64,000 nucleotides of DNA, from the NCBI GenBank assembly GCA_963754235.1, contig CAVWFK010000001.1:248001-312000 (forward strand). Direction: 5' to 3'. The notes beneath the pieces were generated by a model. It worked only from the letters and a program-made list of their open reading frames with translations. It had not been told where the DNA came from and did not search any database. This stretch comes from DATAYA01 sp963754235. GTDB lineage: Bacteria > Pseudomonadota > Alphaproteobacteria > Acetobacterales > Acetobacteraceae. This document shows, piece after piece, positions 25,933-33,149 of the stretch. The position numbers were made by a program, and so were the translations under genes. How positions within the stretch are numbered: position 1 is the stretch's first letter; each line of letters opens with the position of its first letter.

Positions 25933-26232
25933 TCACCCGGCACGGCTGCGGGGTGGGCCGTGCCGCGGCTCCGGCACCAGCTCGATCGCCCAATCCGGCG
26001 CAGCACCGCCGACGTGCTGGCGATGCCCGGCGCAGAGATAGACGGGCGCCGGCTTGCCCCCGCAGCCATCGCACCGCAGCCGGGCAAGGAACCGCTCGAA
26101 CGTCCGGTTGCCGCCCTTCGTCGCGAGCAGCCGCATCGGGTAGAGCACCACGCCCTTGCAGCAGCGCAGCTCGAGCGAGCAGTCCGGCCAGTCTGATAGG
26201 CGATGGTCGAGGCGGAAGGGCGGCGGATGCAC
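25933..26232 (-). CDS. Small Cys-rich hypothetical protein next to SRAP
   Basis: A 99-residue protein from GTG 26232 (VHPPPFRLDHRLSDWPDCSL). It has ELRCCKGVVLYPMRLLATKG and RLRCDGCGGKPAPVYLCAGH, so five cysteines with a C-x2-C and a nearby His that could bind zinc. It ends 32 bases before the SRAP start on the same strand. I know similar proteins only as hypotheticals in alphaproteobacterial islands. Confidence 0.6.
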   Translation of the reverse strand: MHPPPFRLDHRLSDWPDCSLELRCCKGVVLYPMRLLATKGGNRTFERFLARLRCDGCGGKPAPVYLCAGHRQHVGGAAPDWAIELVPEPRHGPPRSRAG

Positions 26233-26284
26233 CGCGCCATTTTGCCGGAGAACGGGGCAGGAACAAGGGCGCCCGCACACAGAA

Positions 26285-26312
26285 CCGCCCCGGCCATGGC
26301 GAGCCGGGGCGG
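26285..26312. terminator. Perfect 9-bp GC hairpin
   Basis: CCGCCCCGG and CCGGGGCGG pair around a 10-base loop, between the secreted-protein gene (stop 26,406, reverse strand) and the Cys-rich gene. No T-run on either side, so it may be a weak terminator or attenuator. Confidence 0.4.
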
Positions 26313-26405
26313 CTGGCAGGCTCGGCCGGCTGCTACGCGGCCGTGTCGTCGGGCGGCGGCCATGGTCCGTCCCGCCACGAGTAGGTGTGCAGCTAAAGGC
26401 GTGGG

Positions 26406-26706
26406 TCATTTCTTCGTGGTGGTCGTTCCGGAGGTGTCCCCGGTAGTCTTCTTCGGCGCCGGACCGGATTCCGTGCCAGCTTTGGCGGGCTGCCCCGGCG
26501 CGCCGCCGACCGTTGTGCCGCTGCTGTTTCCGGCGGCCGCTGCTGCCGGTCGAATTGCCGGCAGCTGCCCGAGACTGGCCGGAAGCCGGACCCGAGGTGG
26601 TGCCGTTGGAGGTGCCGGTCTGCTGAGCCTGTGCGATCGGCGCGAACGCGAGCGCGCCCGCGAGCAGCCCCCCGCAGGCGAGAGTACACAACAAGATTGG
26701 TGTCAT
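26406..26706 (-). pseudogene. Secreted Ser/Thr/Gly-rich small protein, one frameshift
   Basis: ATG 26706 has a good GGGAGG site and gives a signal peptide MTPILLCTLACGGLLAGALA ending APIAQA, then a low-complexity region QQTGTSNGTTSGPASGQSRA. A one-base shift in the glycine/serine-rich part near 26,540 returns to a like-coded frame, SSGTTVGGAPGQPAKAGTES and then KKTTGDTSGTTTTKK and stop. The restored mature protein is about 73 residues, disordered and basic at the end. Exported, function unknown. Confidence 0.5.
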
Positions 26707-26882
26707 CCGTGTCCTCCCGATGAACAGCGCCGTGCCAACGTGCGCGGGCATCGGGCCGTTCCGTCCTCGGTCGAGACATCATTGGCGGGGGTACGGTGGA
26801 AGCTTGGCGATCGTTCCGAACGTCCGGTGGCGGACGCGCCGCCGCGACTGTGACATCCCAAGGATGGATAGCGTGCCTGCAA

Positions 26883-27080
26883 TCAGGTGATCTTCCCCAG
26901 CAGATATCCGATCCCGAAGATCACCAGCGCCGCCGCTACCGGCTGCCGGCGGATGCTCTCGATTAGCTGGTCGGTTTGTGCGGCGGCGCGGTTGACCACC
27001 TCGCCCTGGGCGTCGAGCAGTCGTCCCGCTGCGTCCTGCGCGGCTGTAGAGTCGCTGCCGATGATCGTGTCGCTGGGCAT
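26883..27080 (-). CDS. Small DUF883/ElaB-like protein with C-terminal membrane segment
   Basis: A 65-residue protein from ATG 27080 with GGGAGAGA upstream. The first 45 residues are a helical, charged region (AAQDAAGRLLDAQGEVVNRA and TDQLIESIRRQP); the last 19 (VAAALVIFGIGYLLGKIT) are a membrane helix. This is the layout of the DUF883/YqjD-ElaB family, which anchors ribosomes or stress factors at the inner membrane in some bacteria. Identity is by layout, since the sequence is short. Confidence 0.65.
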   Translation of the reverse strand: MPSDTIIGSDSTAAQDAAGRLLDAQGEVVNRAAAQTDQLIESIRRQPVAAALVIFGIGYLLGKIT

Positions 27081-27374
27081 GATCTCTCTCCCGTTCTGGT
27101 GTGCGATATCGCGCCGGACTAACCGGGTAACTCCGCAAAGGTTCCGGTGCGGCGTGCGGCCGCGATCACCGGGGGCCTGCCCCGCCCGCACCAGCAGCTT
27201 GCCGAAATTGCGCCCGTCCAGGCCGTCAATGCGAAAGCCGCGGGACCAGCGGCCCGATCGTCGGCGGCTAGATTTGATGCCAATGAGAACTCAACCTTCA
27301 CGAGCAATCGACCACGCTGTGGAAGCCTCTTAGACAGCCCCCGGCCATGGCAGTCCCCTGCCCATCTGGGGCTT

Positions 27375-27417
27375 GGCCGGGCGCGGGTGGTTGCACACCC
27401 CGCCCGGCCGTTTCTTT
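27375..27417 (+). terminator. GC-rich hairpin with T-rich tail
   Basis: GGCCGGGCG and CGCCCGGCC pair, with an inner GGGTG/CACCC extension and GTTG loop, at 27,375-27,409. A TTTCTTT tail follows on the + strand. It ends at the stop of the reverse-strand gene at 27,416, so it may also terminate that gene. The 27,081-27,374 stretch before it holds no gene I can support. Confidence 0.6.
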
Positions 27418-27625
27418 AGCTCTTCCAGAGCGCACGCGGGCCGCAGCAAGCCCAGATCGCCAACGCGCGCACCACCAGCAGCCCGATGAAAAGGCCCGTG
27501 CCGACAAGTAGCCAATCCGTATGCGGGAAAAGCCCACGCGCCCCGTAGGCTGCCGCGTTCGCGATCACGAACAGCAGCGCCGTCGTGATGAGTTGGTCCC
27601 GCCAAATCCATTTCAGCCGTATCAT
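27416..27625 (-). CDS. Small membrane protein
   Basis: A 69-residue protein from ATG 27625 behind AGGAGG with five-base spacing. It has two hydrophobic segments, ITTALLFVIANAAAYGARGL and LLVGTGLFIGLLVVRALAIW, separated by a short FPHTD loop. Probably an inner-membrane protein; no family recognised. A hairpin lies directly after its stop. Confidence 0.6.
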   Translation of the reverse strand: MIRLKWIWRDQLITTALLFVIANAAAYGARGLFPHTDWLLVGTGLFIGLLVVRALAIWACCGPRALWKS

Positions 27626-27650
27626 CTGATCCTCCTACTTCCAGCGGGCG

Positions 27651-27846
27651 TCAGCGGGCGCCTTCGCCGCCAGAACTGCCGCCACCGATGCCGCCCATGC
27701 CACCGCTATCCATGCCGGAGCCCGCCGATGCCGGGAAGAAGCGGCCGCGCGGGAAGGCGCGGTAGGGCGCGCGAGCCGGACACGAACCGGGGCACGACGC
27801 GGTCGAGCGGCACGACAGCGTCGAAGACCCTCCCCGAGTTGGGCAT
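27651..27846 (-). pseudogene. Small Gly-rich protein, one frameshift
   Basis: ATG 27846 gives MPNSGRVFDAVVPLDRVVPR and FVSGSRA. After a one-base shift the frame reads YRAFPRGRFFPASAGSGMDS and then GGMGGIGGGSSGGEGAR to a stop at 27,651. The join is inferred from the conserved look of the Gly/Met-rich end. Function unknown. Confidence 0.35.
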
Positions 27847-28050
27847 CACCCGCGACCATCCTCGCGTTGGCAGAAACGTGCTGCCGGGATCGGTGCGTCC
27901 TTAACTCTGGCCTCGCGACCGGCTCAACAAGGCTGCCGCTGTTGTTCCACCCCCACAGCCGCGGCCGGGCCGACGCCTTGCACGCCGCCCGCCCGCCAGG
28001 CCGCCCCGGTTGTAACAGGGCCAGCCTTTCGCTCCGCCGGCCCGAACCGG

Positions 28051-28082
28051 GGCGCCTCGGGTTCGTGGCGCCTCGGGTTCGT
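28051..28082. repeat. Perfect 16-bp tandem duplication
   Basis: The unit GGCGCCTCGGGTTCGT occurs twice head to tail. It lies in a gene-free stretch (about 27,847-28,285) in which I see no other feature. Confidence 0.85.
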
Positions 28083-28285
28083 TGTCGGGTACGCCCCCTC
28101 GGAGGTGAAGACCGCGCCGTGACCGCAGTCTGATATTGCTCGCTTGCCTAATTGCCGCGGGATGCGCCGATCGCTCCGCGGCAAACAGCCCGCTCGGTGC
28201 GAGAACGCCCGCGCCCGCTGCGACAAAGTCCGCTCGGCTGGACGCTATAAGGGTATGAGCAACGCCACCCTCCTCTTGATCGCCG

Positions 28286-28651
28286 CTAGTCCCTCTTGTG
28301 CGCGAGCAGCGCGGCCTGCTGCGTATAGCCGTGTTTCAAGCACCACTTCGGGTCCTGTAGCTTCCCGATTATACGGTCGTTGCGCCGGCCAACGCGGCGT
28401 GCCCTGATTGCCCTGACGCTTCGAGTTCCGCGCACAGCGCCCCAGCCCAGCAGCGCTGCGGGCAGCCCAAGGATCACCAGCACGATCCCGAGCACGGGCG
28501 AGATTGCGAACACCATCACTGTCGCGCAGATGCCAAGGACGACGGCACACGCCCGCAGGCTCACGGTGGCAAGGGCAATAAAGACAGAACAGAGCCAGCC
28601 AACGGCCCAAATGGTTGCAACGATCAACAGAAACCAGACCAGGATATACAT
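28286..28651 (-). CDS. Small membrane protein
   Basis: A 121-residue protein from ATG 28651 behind AGGAGG. Three hydrophobic helices span residues 2-30, 30-55 and 52-75 (ILVWFLLIVATIWAVGWLCS, VVLGICATVMVFAI, VLGIVLVILGLPAALLGWGA). A basic cytoplasmic tail contains RRNDRIIGKLQDPKWCLKHG. Likely inner-membrane; the tail could bind nucleic acid or protein. No family recognised. Confidence 0.65.
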   Translation of the reverse strand: MYILVWFLLIVATIWAVGWLCSVFIALATVSLRACAVVLGICATVMVFAISPVLGIVLVILGLPAALLGWGAVRGTRSVRAIRARRVGRRNDRIIGKLQDPKWCLKHGYTQQAALLAHKRD

Positions 28652-28687
28652 AACGCGCCTCCTCCCGAGGCATTTCTAGCACCCTAG

Positions 28688-29529
28688 GCCGTGTGGACGG
28701 ATTTGACCAACCCAGCACAAGCGAACGCGACGAGGGCGCCGTAGCTGTCGGCGGTCTTCTCGCAGCGTAGGCGACGCGCTTGAAGCGCTTCAGTTTGCCG
28801 ACGGTCTCGATGCGGAGCGGGCTCGGTGAGTCTTCAAAAGGCGGGCTGGTCTTGGCGTGGGCGCGGTGGGGGATGAGGGGACGATACCTCGCCGCCGGCA
28901 GGCCGCGCGGTTGGCGGCAAATCCTGACCTTTGTCGGTCAGGGCCGCGCGCGGCGTGATATCTGGTCCGATGTCGACGACGTTGGGTGCAGTCGCTCGCC
29001 TCTCCACCGGTCAGATGGAAGGCGATGGGTAGGCCGTCGAAATCGGTCTTGAGGTGGATTTTCGTCGAGAACCCGCCCCGCGAGCGCCCGAGCGCCTGAT
29101 TTTCCTGCCCCCTTTTGCGCCGGCGGCGGAGACATGCGCGCGCACCACGGTGCTGTCGAACATCTGCACCAGATGCGCGCTCTGGCTGGTTTCCGCCAGG
29201 AGTTGGAAGAACACTTCAAACACCCCGGAGCGGCTGAGCCGCCAGAACCGCTCCAGACGCTGTTCCAGTTGCCGAACTCGGCCGGCAGCGCCCGCCAGGT
29301 GATGTTGTGGACCGTGAAGAAGTGCAGCGCTTCCAGGAACTTGCGGTCGTCATGCCCAGGCTCGCCGACGCGACTGGGCCGCGTCGAACACTTCCAGCAC
29401 GATCTCCCAATCGACCTCGGTCATTCCCGTCAGCATGGACCAGCTCCTCTTGCCGGTCACCCGTTGATTCGATGAAATGCCAATTCGGGAACCCCCTAAA
29501 TGCGACTTCACGCTATCCGTCCACACGTC
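28688..29529. mobile_element. IS5-family (IS427-like) insertion sequence remnant
   Basis: The ends are inverted repeats: GCCGTGTGGACGGAT at the left and its near-complement ATCCGTCCACACGTC at the right, one mismatch in 15. The element is flanked by CTAG on both sides (28,684-28,687 and 29,530-29,533), the 4-bp target duplication typical of the IS5 family. The 842-bp length fits the group. The transposase gene inside is broken. It lies within the tRNA-Glu island. Confidence 0.85.
28760..29436 (-). pseudogene. IS5-family DDE transposase, multiple frameshifts
   Basis: ATG 29436 gives MTEVDWEIVLEVFDAAQSRR. After a shift the next frame reads HDDRKFLEALHFFTVHNITW, ALPAEFGNW and then LAETSQSAHLVQMFDSTVVR with the first catalytic Asp in DSTVVRAHVSAAGAKGG. 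Further shifts give STKIHLKTDFDGLP-like sequence and the degraded end. The gene cannot make a full transposase; movement would need one supplied in trans. Confidence 0.75.
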
Positions 29530-29670
29530 CTAGCACCTATGATGGCCGATAACGACGCCACATGGCGCTCGATCTGGCGGCGTGACCGATCGCCTCCTCC
29601 CCTGCGCGGTCCCGGCAGCCGGCATGCCGGCCCGGCTGTACGAGTGCGGCCGAGGCAGCGGCTTGCGAGG

Positions 29671-29838
29671 CTAACGATCGCGCAACTCGTCGGGAGCCTC
29701 GCGAGTGCCCTCGATTAAATCGATCCATTCCAGCGGAACGGGTTTCGTCACGACGGCGGCGCATTGCTCGCGCAGGCAGCGCCCGAGCCACATGTCGAAT
29801 GCTTTGTCACCTACGGCGTTCGGCGAGGGATCGTCCAT
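29671..29838 (-). CDS. 55-residue protein resembling NepR
   Basis: ATG 29838 lies behind a GGAG with eight-base spacing. The protein has FDMWLGRCLREQCAAVVTKP and VPLEWIDLIEGTREAPDELR. NepR, the anti-sigma factor of the alphaproteobacterial general stress response, has a core in which I-G-x-x-L-R, a Y/D stretch, and E-P-V-P-D-x-[FL]-x-x-L-L follow in the same order. The spacing fits, the identity is modest. The upstream gene overlaps it by 28 bases. It is in the island, away from any EcfG gene. Confidence 0.45.
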   Translation of the reverse strand: MDDPSPNAVGDKAFDMWLGRCLREQCAAVVTKPVPLEWIDLIEGTREAPDELRDR

Positions 29839-29984
29839 CGCACGCACTCCGATGCCACCCGCATGGGATACAGCGTCACGGTGCTAGTGTGGTTCGTCGT
29901 AACAATGCGCGTGGTGTTCGGGTTTGTAGCGAGCAAGTCGAGGATCAGCATCGCGCAGACGACAGGCGGTCCGTAGGACAACAT
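29811..29984 (-). CDS. Small hydrophobic protein
   Basis: A 57-residue frame from ATG 29984 with GGGAGGG seven or so bases upstream. The N-terminal MLSYGPPVVCAMLILDLLAT could be a membrane or signal helix; the rest is Thr-rich (TTRIVTTNHTSTVTLYPMRV). It overlaps the next gene by 28 bases. Coding status rests on the ribosome site only. Confidence 0.4.
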   Translation of the reverse strand: MLSYGPPVVCAMLILDLLATNPNTTRIVTTNHTSTVTLYPMRVASECVRWTIPRRTP

Positions 29985-30219
29985 CGCGCTCCCTCCCGTT
30001 TTCGTTCCTGGATCACGATGCCATTCTCGCGCGGGGCGCACTCAAGCGGCGCACGGCAAACGAGGGCTCGACTGCTTCTCCCGCGCCTGCTCGCGAAACC
30101 GTGATCTCAAGCGATCCGACCGCCTGTATTCGCCGCGATCCGTAGCCGTGTATGCCGCAACAGTGCCGTATGGCGTCCTCTGTCAAGCCGCCAGCGAACA
30201 AAAACAGCAGCAACATCAA

Positions 30220-30264
30220 TGGCGTCCCGTACGGGATTCGAACCCGTGTTGCCAACGTGAAAGG
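30220..30264. repeat. Right attachment repeat within tRNA-Glu
   Basis: Identical over 45 bases to 10,958-11,002. Here it is part of the complete tRNA gene, so this is the end that reconstitutes the tRNA after integration. Confidence 0.9.
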
Positions 30265-30295
30265 CTGGAGTCCTGGGCCACTAGACGAACGGGAC
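30220..30295 (-). tRNA. tRNA-Glu (UUC)
   Basis: A 76-base cloverleaf with encoded CCA on the reverse strand. Acceptor GTCCCGT pairs with ACGGGAC, the discriminator is G, the T arm is CGGGTTCGAATCCCG, and the anticodon stem CCAGC/GTTGG encloses loop CTTTCAC with anticodon TTC. It is the integration site of the island: its last 45 bases are repeated at 10,958. It lies 37 bases after the recJ stop on the same strand. Confidence 0.96.
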
Positions 30296-30331
30296 GGCGC
30301 GGGCGCCGAACTAGCACGCCGCCCCGCGCGG

Positions 30332-32128
30332 TCAAGCAAGGGCCGCGTCGCGGATCGCGAAGCAGGGCACGACGGCACCGTTCCACGCCTCGGCGCGAAG
30401 ATGGCCGGCGAGGTGGATCGGCACGCCGCGCGGCCCTAGCAGCACCCCCGCCGCCGCGCTGTCGCCGGCACGAAACAACATCGCCTTGAGCCGGCCGCGC
30501 CCGTCCTCGCCCACGATAGTGGCGCGCACCGTCGCCGCATCCCGGCCCACCCGGTCGGCGCGGACCACCCGCACCCGCGGCAGCACCAGCACCGGCTCCT
30601 CGTTGCCGTTGCCAAAGGGTGCCAGCCGCTCCAGCGCCCGTGCCAGCTCCGCCGTGGCGCCGGCCACGGCCACGGTTCCTTCGACGCCGAGATCGGCCGC
30701 CGCCGGCAGCCGGCACGCCGCCACCAGGCGCTCGTCGAGGAACGCATGGAAATCGGCGATCCGCGCCTCGCGCAGCGTGAACCCGGCCGCCATCGCGTGG
30801 CCGCCCCCGGTCTCCAGAATCTCCTGCGCCCGCGCCCGGATCACGGCCGCGCCGAGATCAAGGCCCGGCAGCGAGCGCCCCGACCCCTTCACCATGCCGT
30901 CGACGATGCCGCCCACGCAGGCCGGACGGTTGAACCGCTCCTTGATCCGGCCGGCGACGATGCCGACCACGCCCGGATGCCACTCGGGCCCACACACCAT
31001 CAGCACGGCACGCCCGGCATCGGCCTGCTCGGCCGCCTGCTGCATCGCCCGATCGAGCATCGCGGCCTCGACCGTCTGCCGATGGCGGTTCACCGCGTCC
31101 AACATGCTCGCAAGTGCGCGCGCCTCCCCGGCATCCTCGCAGAGCAGCAGCCGCAGGCCGAGATCGGCCTCGCCGATGCGCCCGCCGGCGTTGATCCGCG
31201 GCCCGAGGCCGAAGCCGCAGGTGACGGCACTCGGCATCTCCCGGCTCGCCACGATCTCGAGCAGCGCCGCAAGGCCCTGCCGCACGCGCCGCGCCATCAC
31301 CTTCAGCCCCTGCCCGACCAAGGCTCGGTTCAGGCCGGTCAGCGGCATCACGTCGCACACCGTCGCCAGCGCCACCAGATCGAGCAGCTCCCGAAGATCG
31401 GGCTCGGCGCGGGCGGCGAAATGCCCGCGCCGTCGCAGGTTCCGCACCGTCGCGACCGCAGCGAGGAAGGCGAGCGCCGCCGCGCACAGATGGGTCAGGC
31501 CCGAGCGGCACCCGAGCCGGTTGGGGTTGACGGTTGCCAGCACCGGCGGCAGGGCGTCGGCGGTCTGGTGGTGGTCGAGCACGATCACGTCGGCGCGTCC
31601 CGCAACGGCCGCGAACGCCGCGGTCGCCGCGGTCCCGCAATCGACGCAGACCAACAGCGTCGCGCCCCGATCCACGAGCGCGCGCAGCGCTGCCGCGTTC
31701 GGGCCGTAGCCCTCGGTCGCCCGGTCGGGCACGTAGGGCAGCACGCGGCAGCCCAGGCCGCGCAGGAACGAAGCCATCAGCGCCGCACTGCACGCACCAT
31801 CTACATCGTAATCGCCAAACACCGCGACCGTCTCGGCGGCGGTCACACCGGCGGCGAGGCGGTCGGCGGCGGCGTCCATGTCGGCGAGGCAGGACGGGTC
31901 GGGCAGCAGCGCGCGCAGCGTCGGGTGCAGGAAATTCGCCGCTAGTTCCGCATCTACGCCGCGCGCCGCGAGCACGCGGGCGACGATCTCGGGTACGTCG
32001 TGGCGCTGCGCGATCGCGGCGGCCGCGCGCGCCTCGCCGTCGCGCCACACCCAGCGCCGCCCGCCCAGGCTGCGCGCGACGCCCAGCGCCGGACCGGACG
32101 CGCCGCTGTCGATTGTCGAGATATCCAA
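30332..32128 (-). CDS. recJ: Single-stranded-DNA exonuclease RecJ
   Basis: About 598 residues from a TTG at 32128, chosen because it lies 23 bases after the glpX stop and just before the conserved N terminus. DHH-family motifs are present: VFGDYDVDGACSAALM, a VCVDCGT strand and VLDHHQTADALPP. The DHHA1 part has HPGVVGIVAGRIKERF, KGSGRSLPGLDLG and the GGGHAMAAGF motif, and an OB-like domain follows. RecJ degrades 5'-ended single strands in recombination and mismatch repair. The same frame is open upstream into the frameshifted glpX, so the literal ORF is a 934-residue glpX-recJ read-through from 33,136. Confidence 0.92.
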   Translation of the reverse strand: MDISTIDSGASGPALGVARSLGGRRWVWRDGEARAAAAIAQRHDVPEIVARVLAARGVDAELAANFLHPTLRALLPDPSCLADMDAAADRLAAGVTAAETVAVFGDYDVDGACSAALMASFLRGLGCRVLPYVPDRATEGYGPNAAALRALVDRGATLLVCVDCGTAATAAFAAVAGRADVIVLDHHQTADALPPVLATVNPNRLGCRSGLTHLCAAALAFLAAVATVRNLRRRGHFAARAEPDLRELLDLVALATVCDVMPLTGLNRALVGQGLKVMARRVRQGLAALLEIVASREMPSAVTCGFGLGPRINAGGRIGEADLGLRLLLCEDAGEARALASMLDAVNRHRQTVEAAMLDRAMQQAAEQADAGRAVLMVCGPEWHPGVVGIVAGRIKERFNRPACVGGIVDGMVKGSGRSLPGLDLGAAVIRARAQEILETGGGHAMAAGFTLREARIADFHAFLDERLVAACRLPAAADLGVEGTVAVAGATAELARALERLAPFGNGNEEPVLVLPRVRVVRADRVGRDAATVRATIVGEDGRGRLKAMLFRAGDSAAAGVLLGPRGVPIHLAGHLRAEAWNGAVVPCFAIRDAALA

Positions 32129-32151
32129 GGCCGGGCGCTCGGCCGCGCCGC

Positions 32152-33136
32152 TCAGGTGGGCGACCAGGTCTTGGTCGCGAAATTGTGGTGCGCCTCGATG
32201 TAGCGCACCGTGCCGGATTTGCTGCGCATGATCATCGAATGCGTCACCGCCCCGGTGCCGAAGCGGCGCACGCCGCGCAGCATCGGCCCGCTGGTGACGC
32301 CGGTCGCGGCGAACAGCACGTCGCCCTTCGCCATTTCTGCGACATCGGTACTTGTGGTGATGATCGGCGACCCCCATCCCGCGCGCACGCTCGCGCTGCG
32401 CGTCGCCCTCGAACAGCAGCCGCCCCTGCATCTGCCCGCCGACGCAGCGCAGCGCCGCCGCCGCCAGCACGCCTTCGGGCGCGCCGCCGGCGCCGACGAA
32501 GAGGTCGACGCCGCTCTCCGGCTGCGTCGTCGCGATCACGCCGGCCACATCGCCGTCGCTGATCAGCATCGCGCGCGCCCCCGCCTCGCGGCATTTCGCC
32601 AGATGCTCGGCGTGGCGCTCGCGCTCCAACATGCAGACGACCAGATCGCCGATATCGCGCCGCTTGGCGCGCGCGAGATTGCGCAAATTCTCGATCATCG
32701 GTGCGTCGAGATCGACGACCCCCTCCGGCAGCCCGCCGCCGACCGCGATCTTATCCATGTAGATGTCGGGCGCGTGCAGAAAATTTCCTTTCTGCGCCAG
32801 GGCCACGACCGCGAGCGCATTCGGCGCGCCCTTGGCGGTGAGCGTGGTGCCCTCCAGCGGATCGACGGCAATGTCCATCTCGGGCCCGCCGGCGCCGACG
32901 CGCTCGCCGATATAGAGCATCGGCGCCTCGTCCATCTCGCCCTCGCCGATCACCACCGTGCCGGTGATTGCCACACTGTCGAACGCCTTGCGCATCGCCT
33001 CAACCGCGGCGCCGTCGGCCTCGTTCTTGCGCCCGCGCCCCATCCAGCGGCTCGCGGCCAGCGCCGCGGCCTCGGTCACGCGCACCAGTTCCAGCGCCAG
33101 GTTGCGGTCGCTCTGGTACGATGCGGGATCGCTCAT
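32152..33136 (-). pseudogene. glpX: Class II fructose-1,6-bisphosphatase GlpX, one-base frameshift
   Basis: ATG 33136 opens a normal GlpX: RNLALELVRVTEAAALAASR, VVIGEGEMDEAPMLYIGERV, AVDPLEGTTLTAKG and DLFVGAGGAPEGVLAAAALR. After ADHHHKYR an extra base near 32,345 throws off the frame; the true continuation is VAEMAKGDVLFAATGVTSG, TGAVTHSMIMRSKSGTVRYI and ATKTWSPT with stop at 32,152. As written the frame instead runs on into recJ. GlpX hydrolyses fructose-1,6-bisphosphate in gluconeogenesis. It sits 13 bases after hom. Only one base is wrong in a usually important gene, so sequencing error is quite possible. Confidence 0.85.
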
Positions 33137-33149
33137 GGTCTCGCCTCCC

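Larger units (their letters stand above)
10958..30264. mobile_element. Integrated genomic island in tRNA-Glu (phage-satellite-like)
   Basis: About 19.3 kb lies between two perfect 45-bp copies of the tRNA-Glu 3' end, with a tyrosine integrase just inside the left copy. Genes in order: integrase, small hypothetical genes, AlpA-like regulator, DUF3987-type primase-helicase, conserved island genes (including an HGGxSTGPRT-like protein), PP-loop protein, two 2OG-oxygenase-like genes, a HicBA-like pair, SRAP, small secreted or membrane proteins, and an IS5-type remnant. No capsid, portal, tail, lysis, relaxase or mating-pair gene is recognisable. Integrase plus AlpA plus primase without structural genes is the layout of phage satellites or mobilisable islands. 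Many genes carry one-base frameshifts, so the element may be decaying. Confidence 0.88.

Noticed and set aside
26285..26312. A strong intrinsic terminator
   Set aside because: The stem is perfect but there is no T-run on either strand, so only a low-confidence hairpin is reported.
28051..28082. The 16-bp tandem repeat as an iteron or origin
   Set aside because: Only two copies, no AT-rich stretch or replication gene beside it.
30332..33136. A true GlpX-RecJ fusion enzyme
   Set aside because: The 75 residues between the two domains are the GlpX C terminus read out of frame, and the in-frame version of that end is present in the next frame with its own stop.
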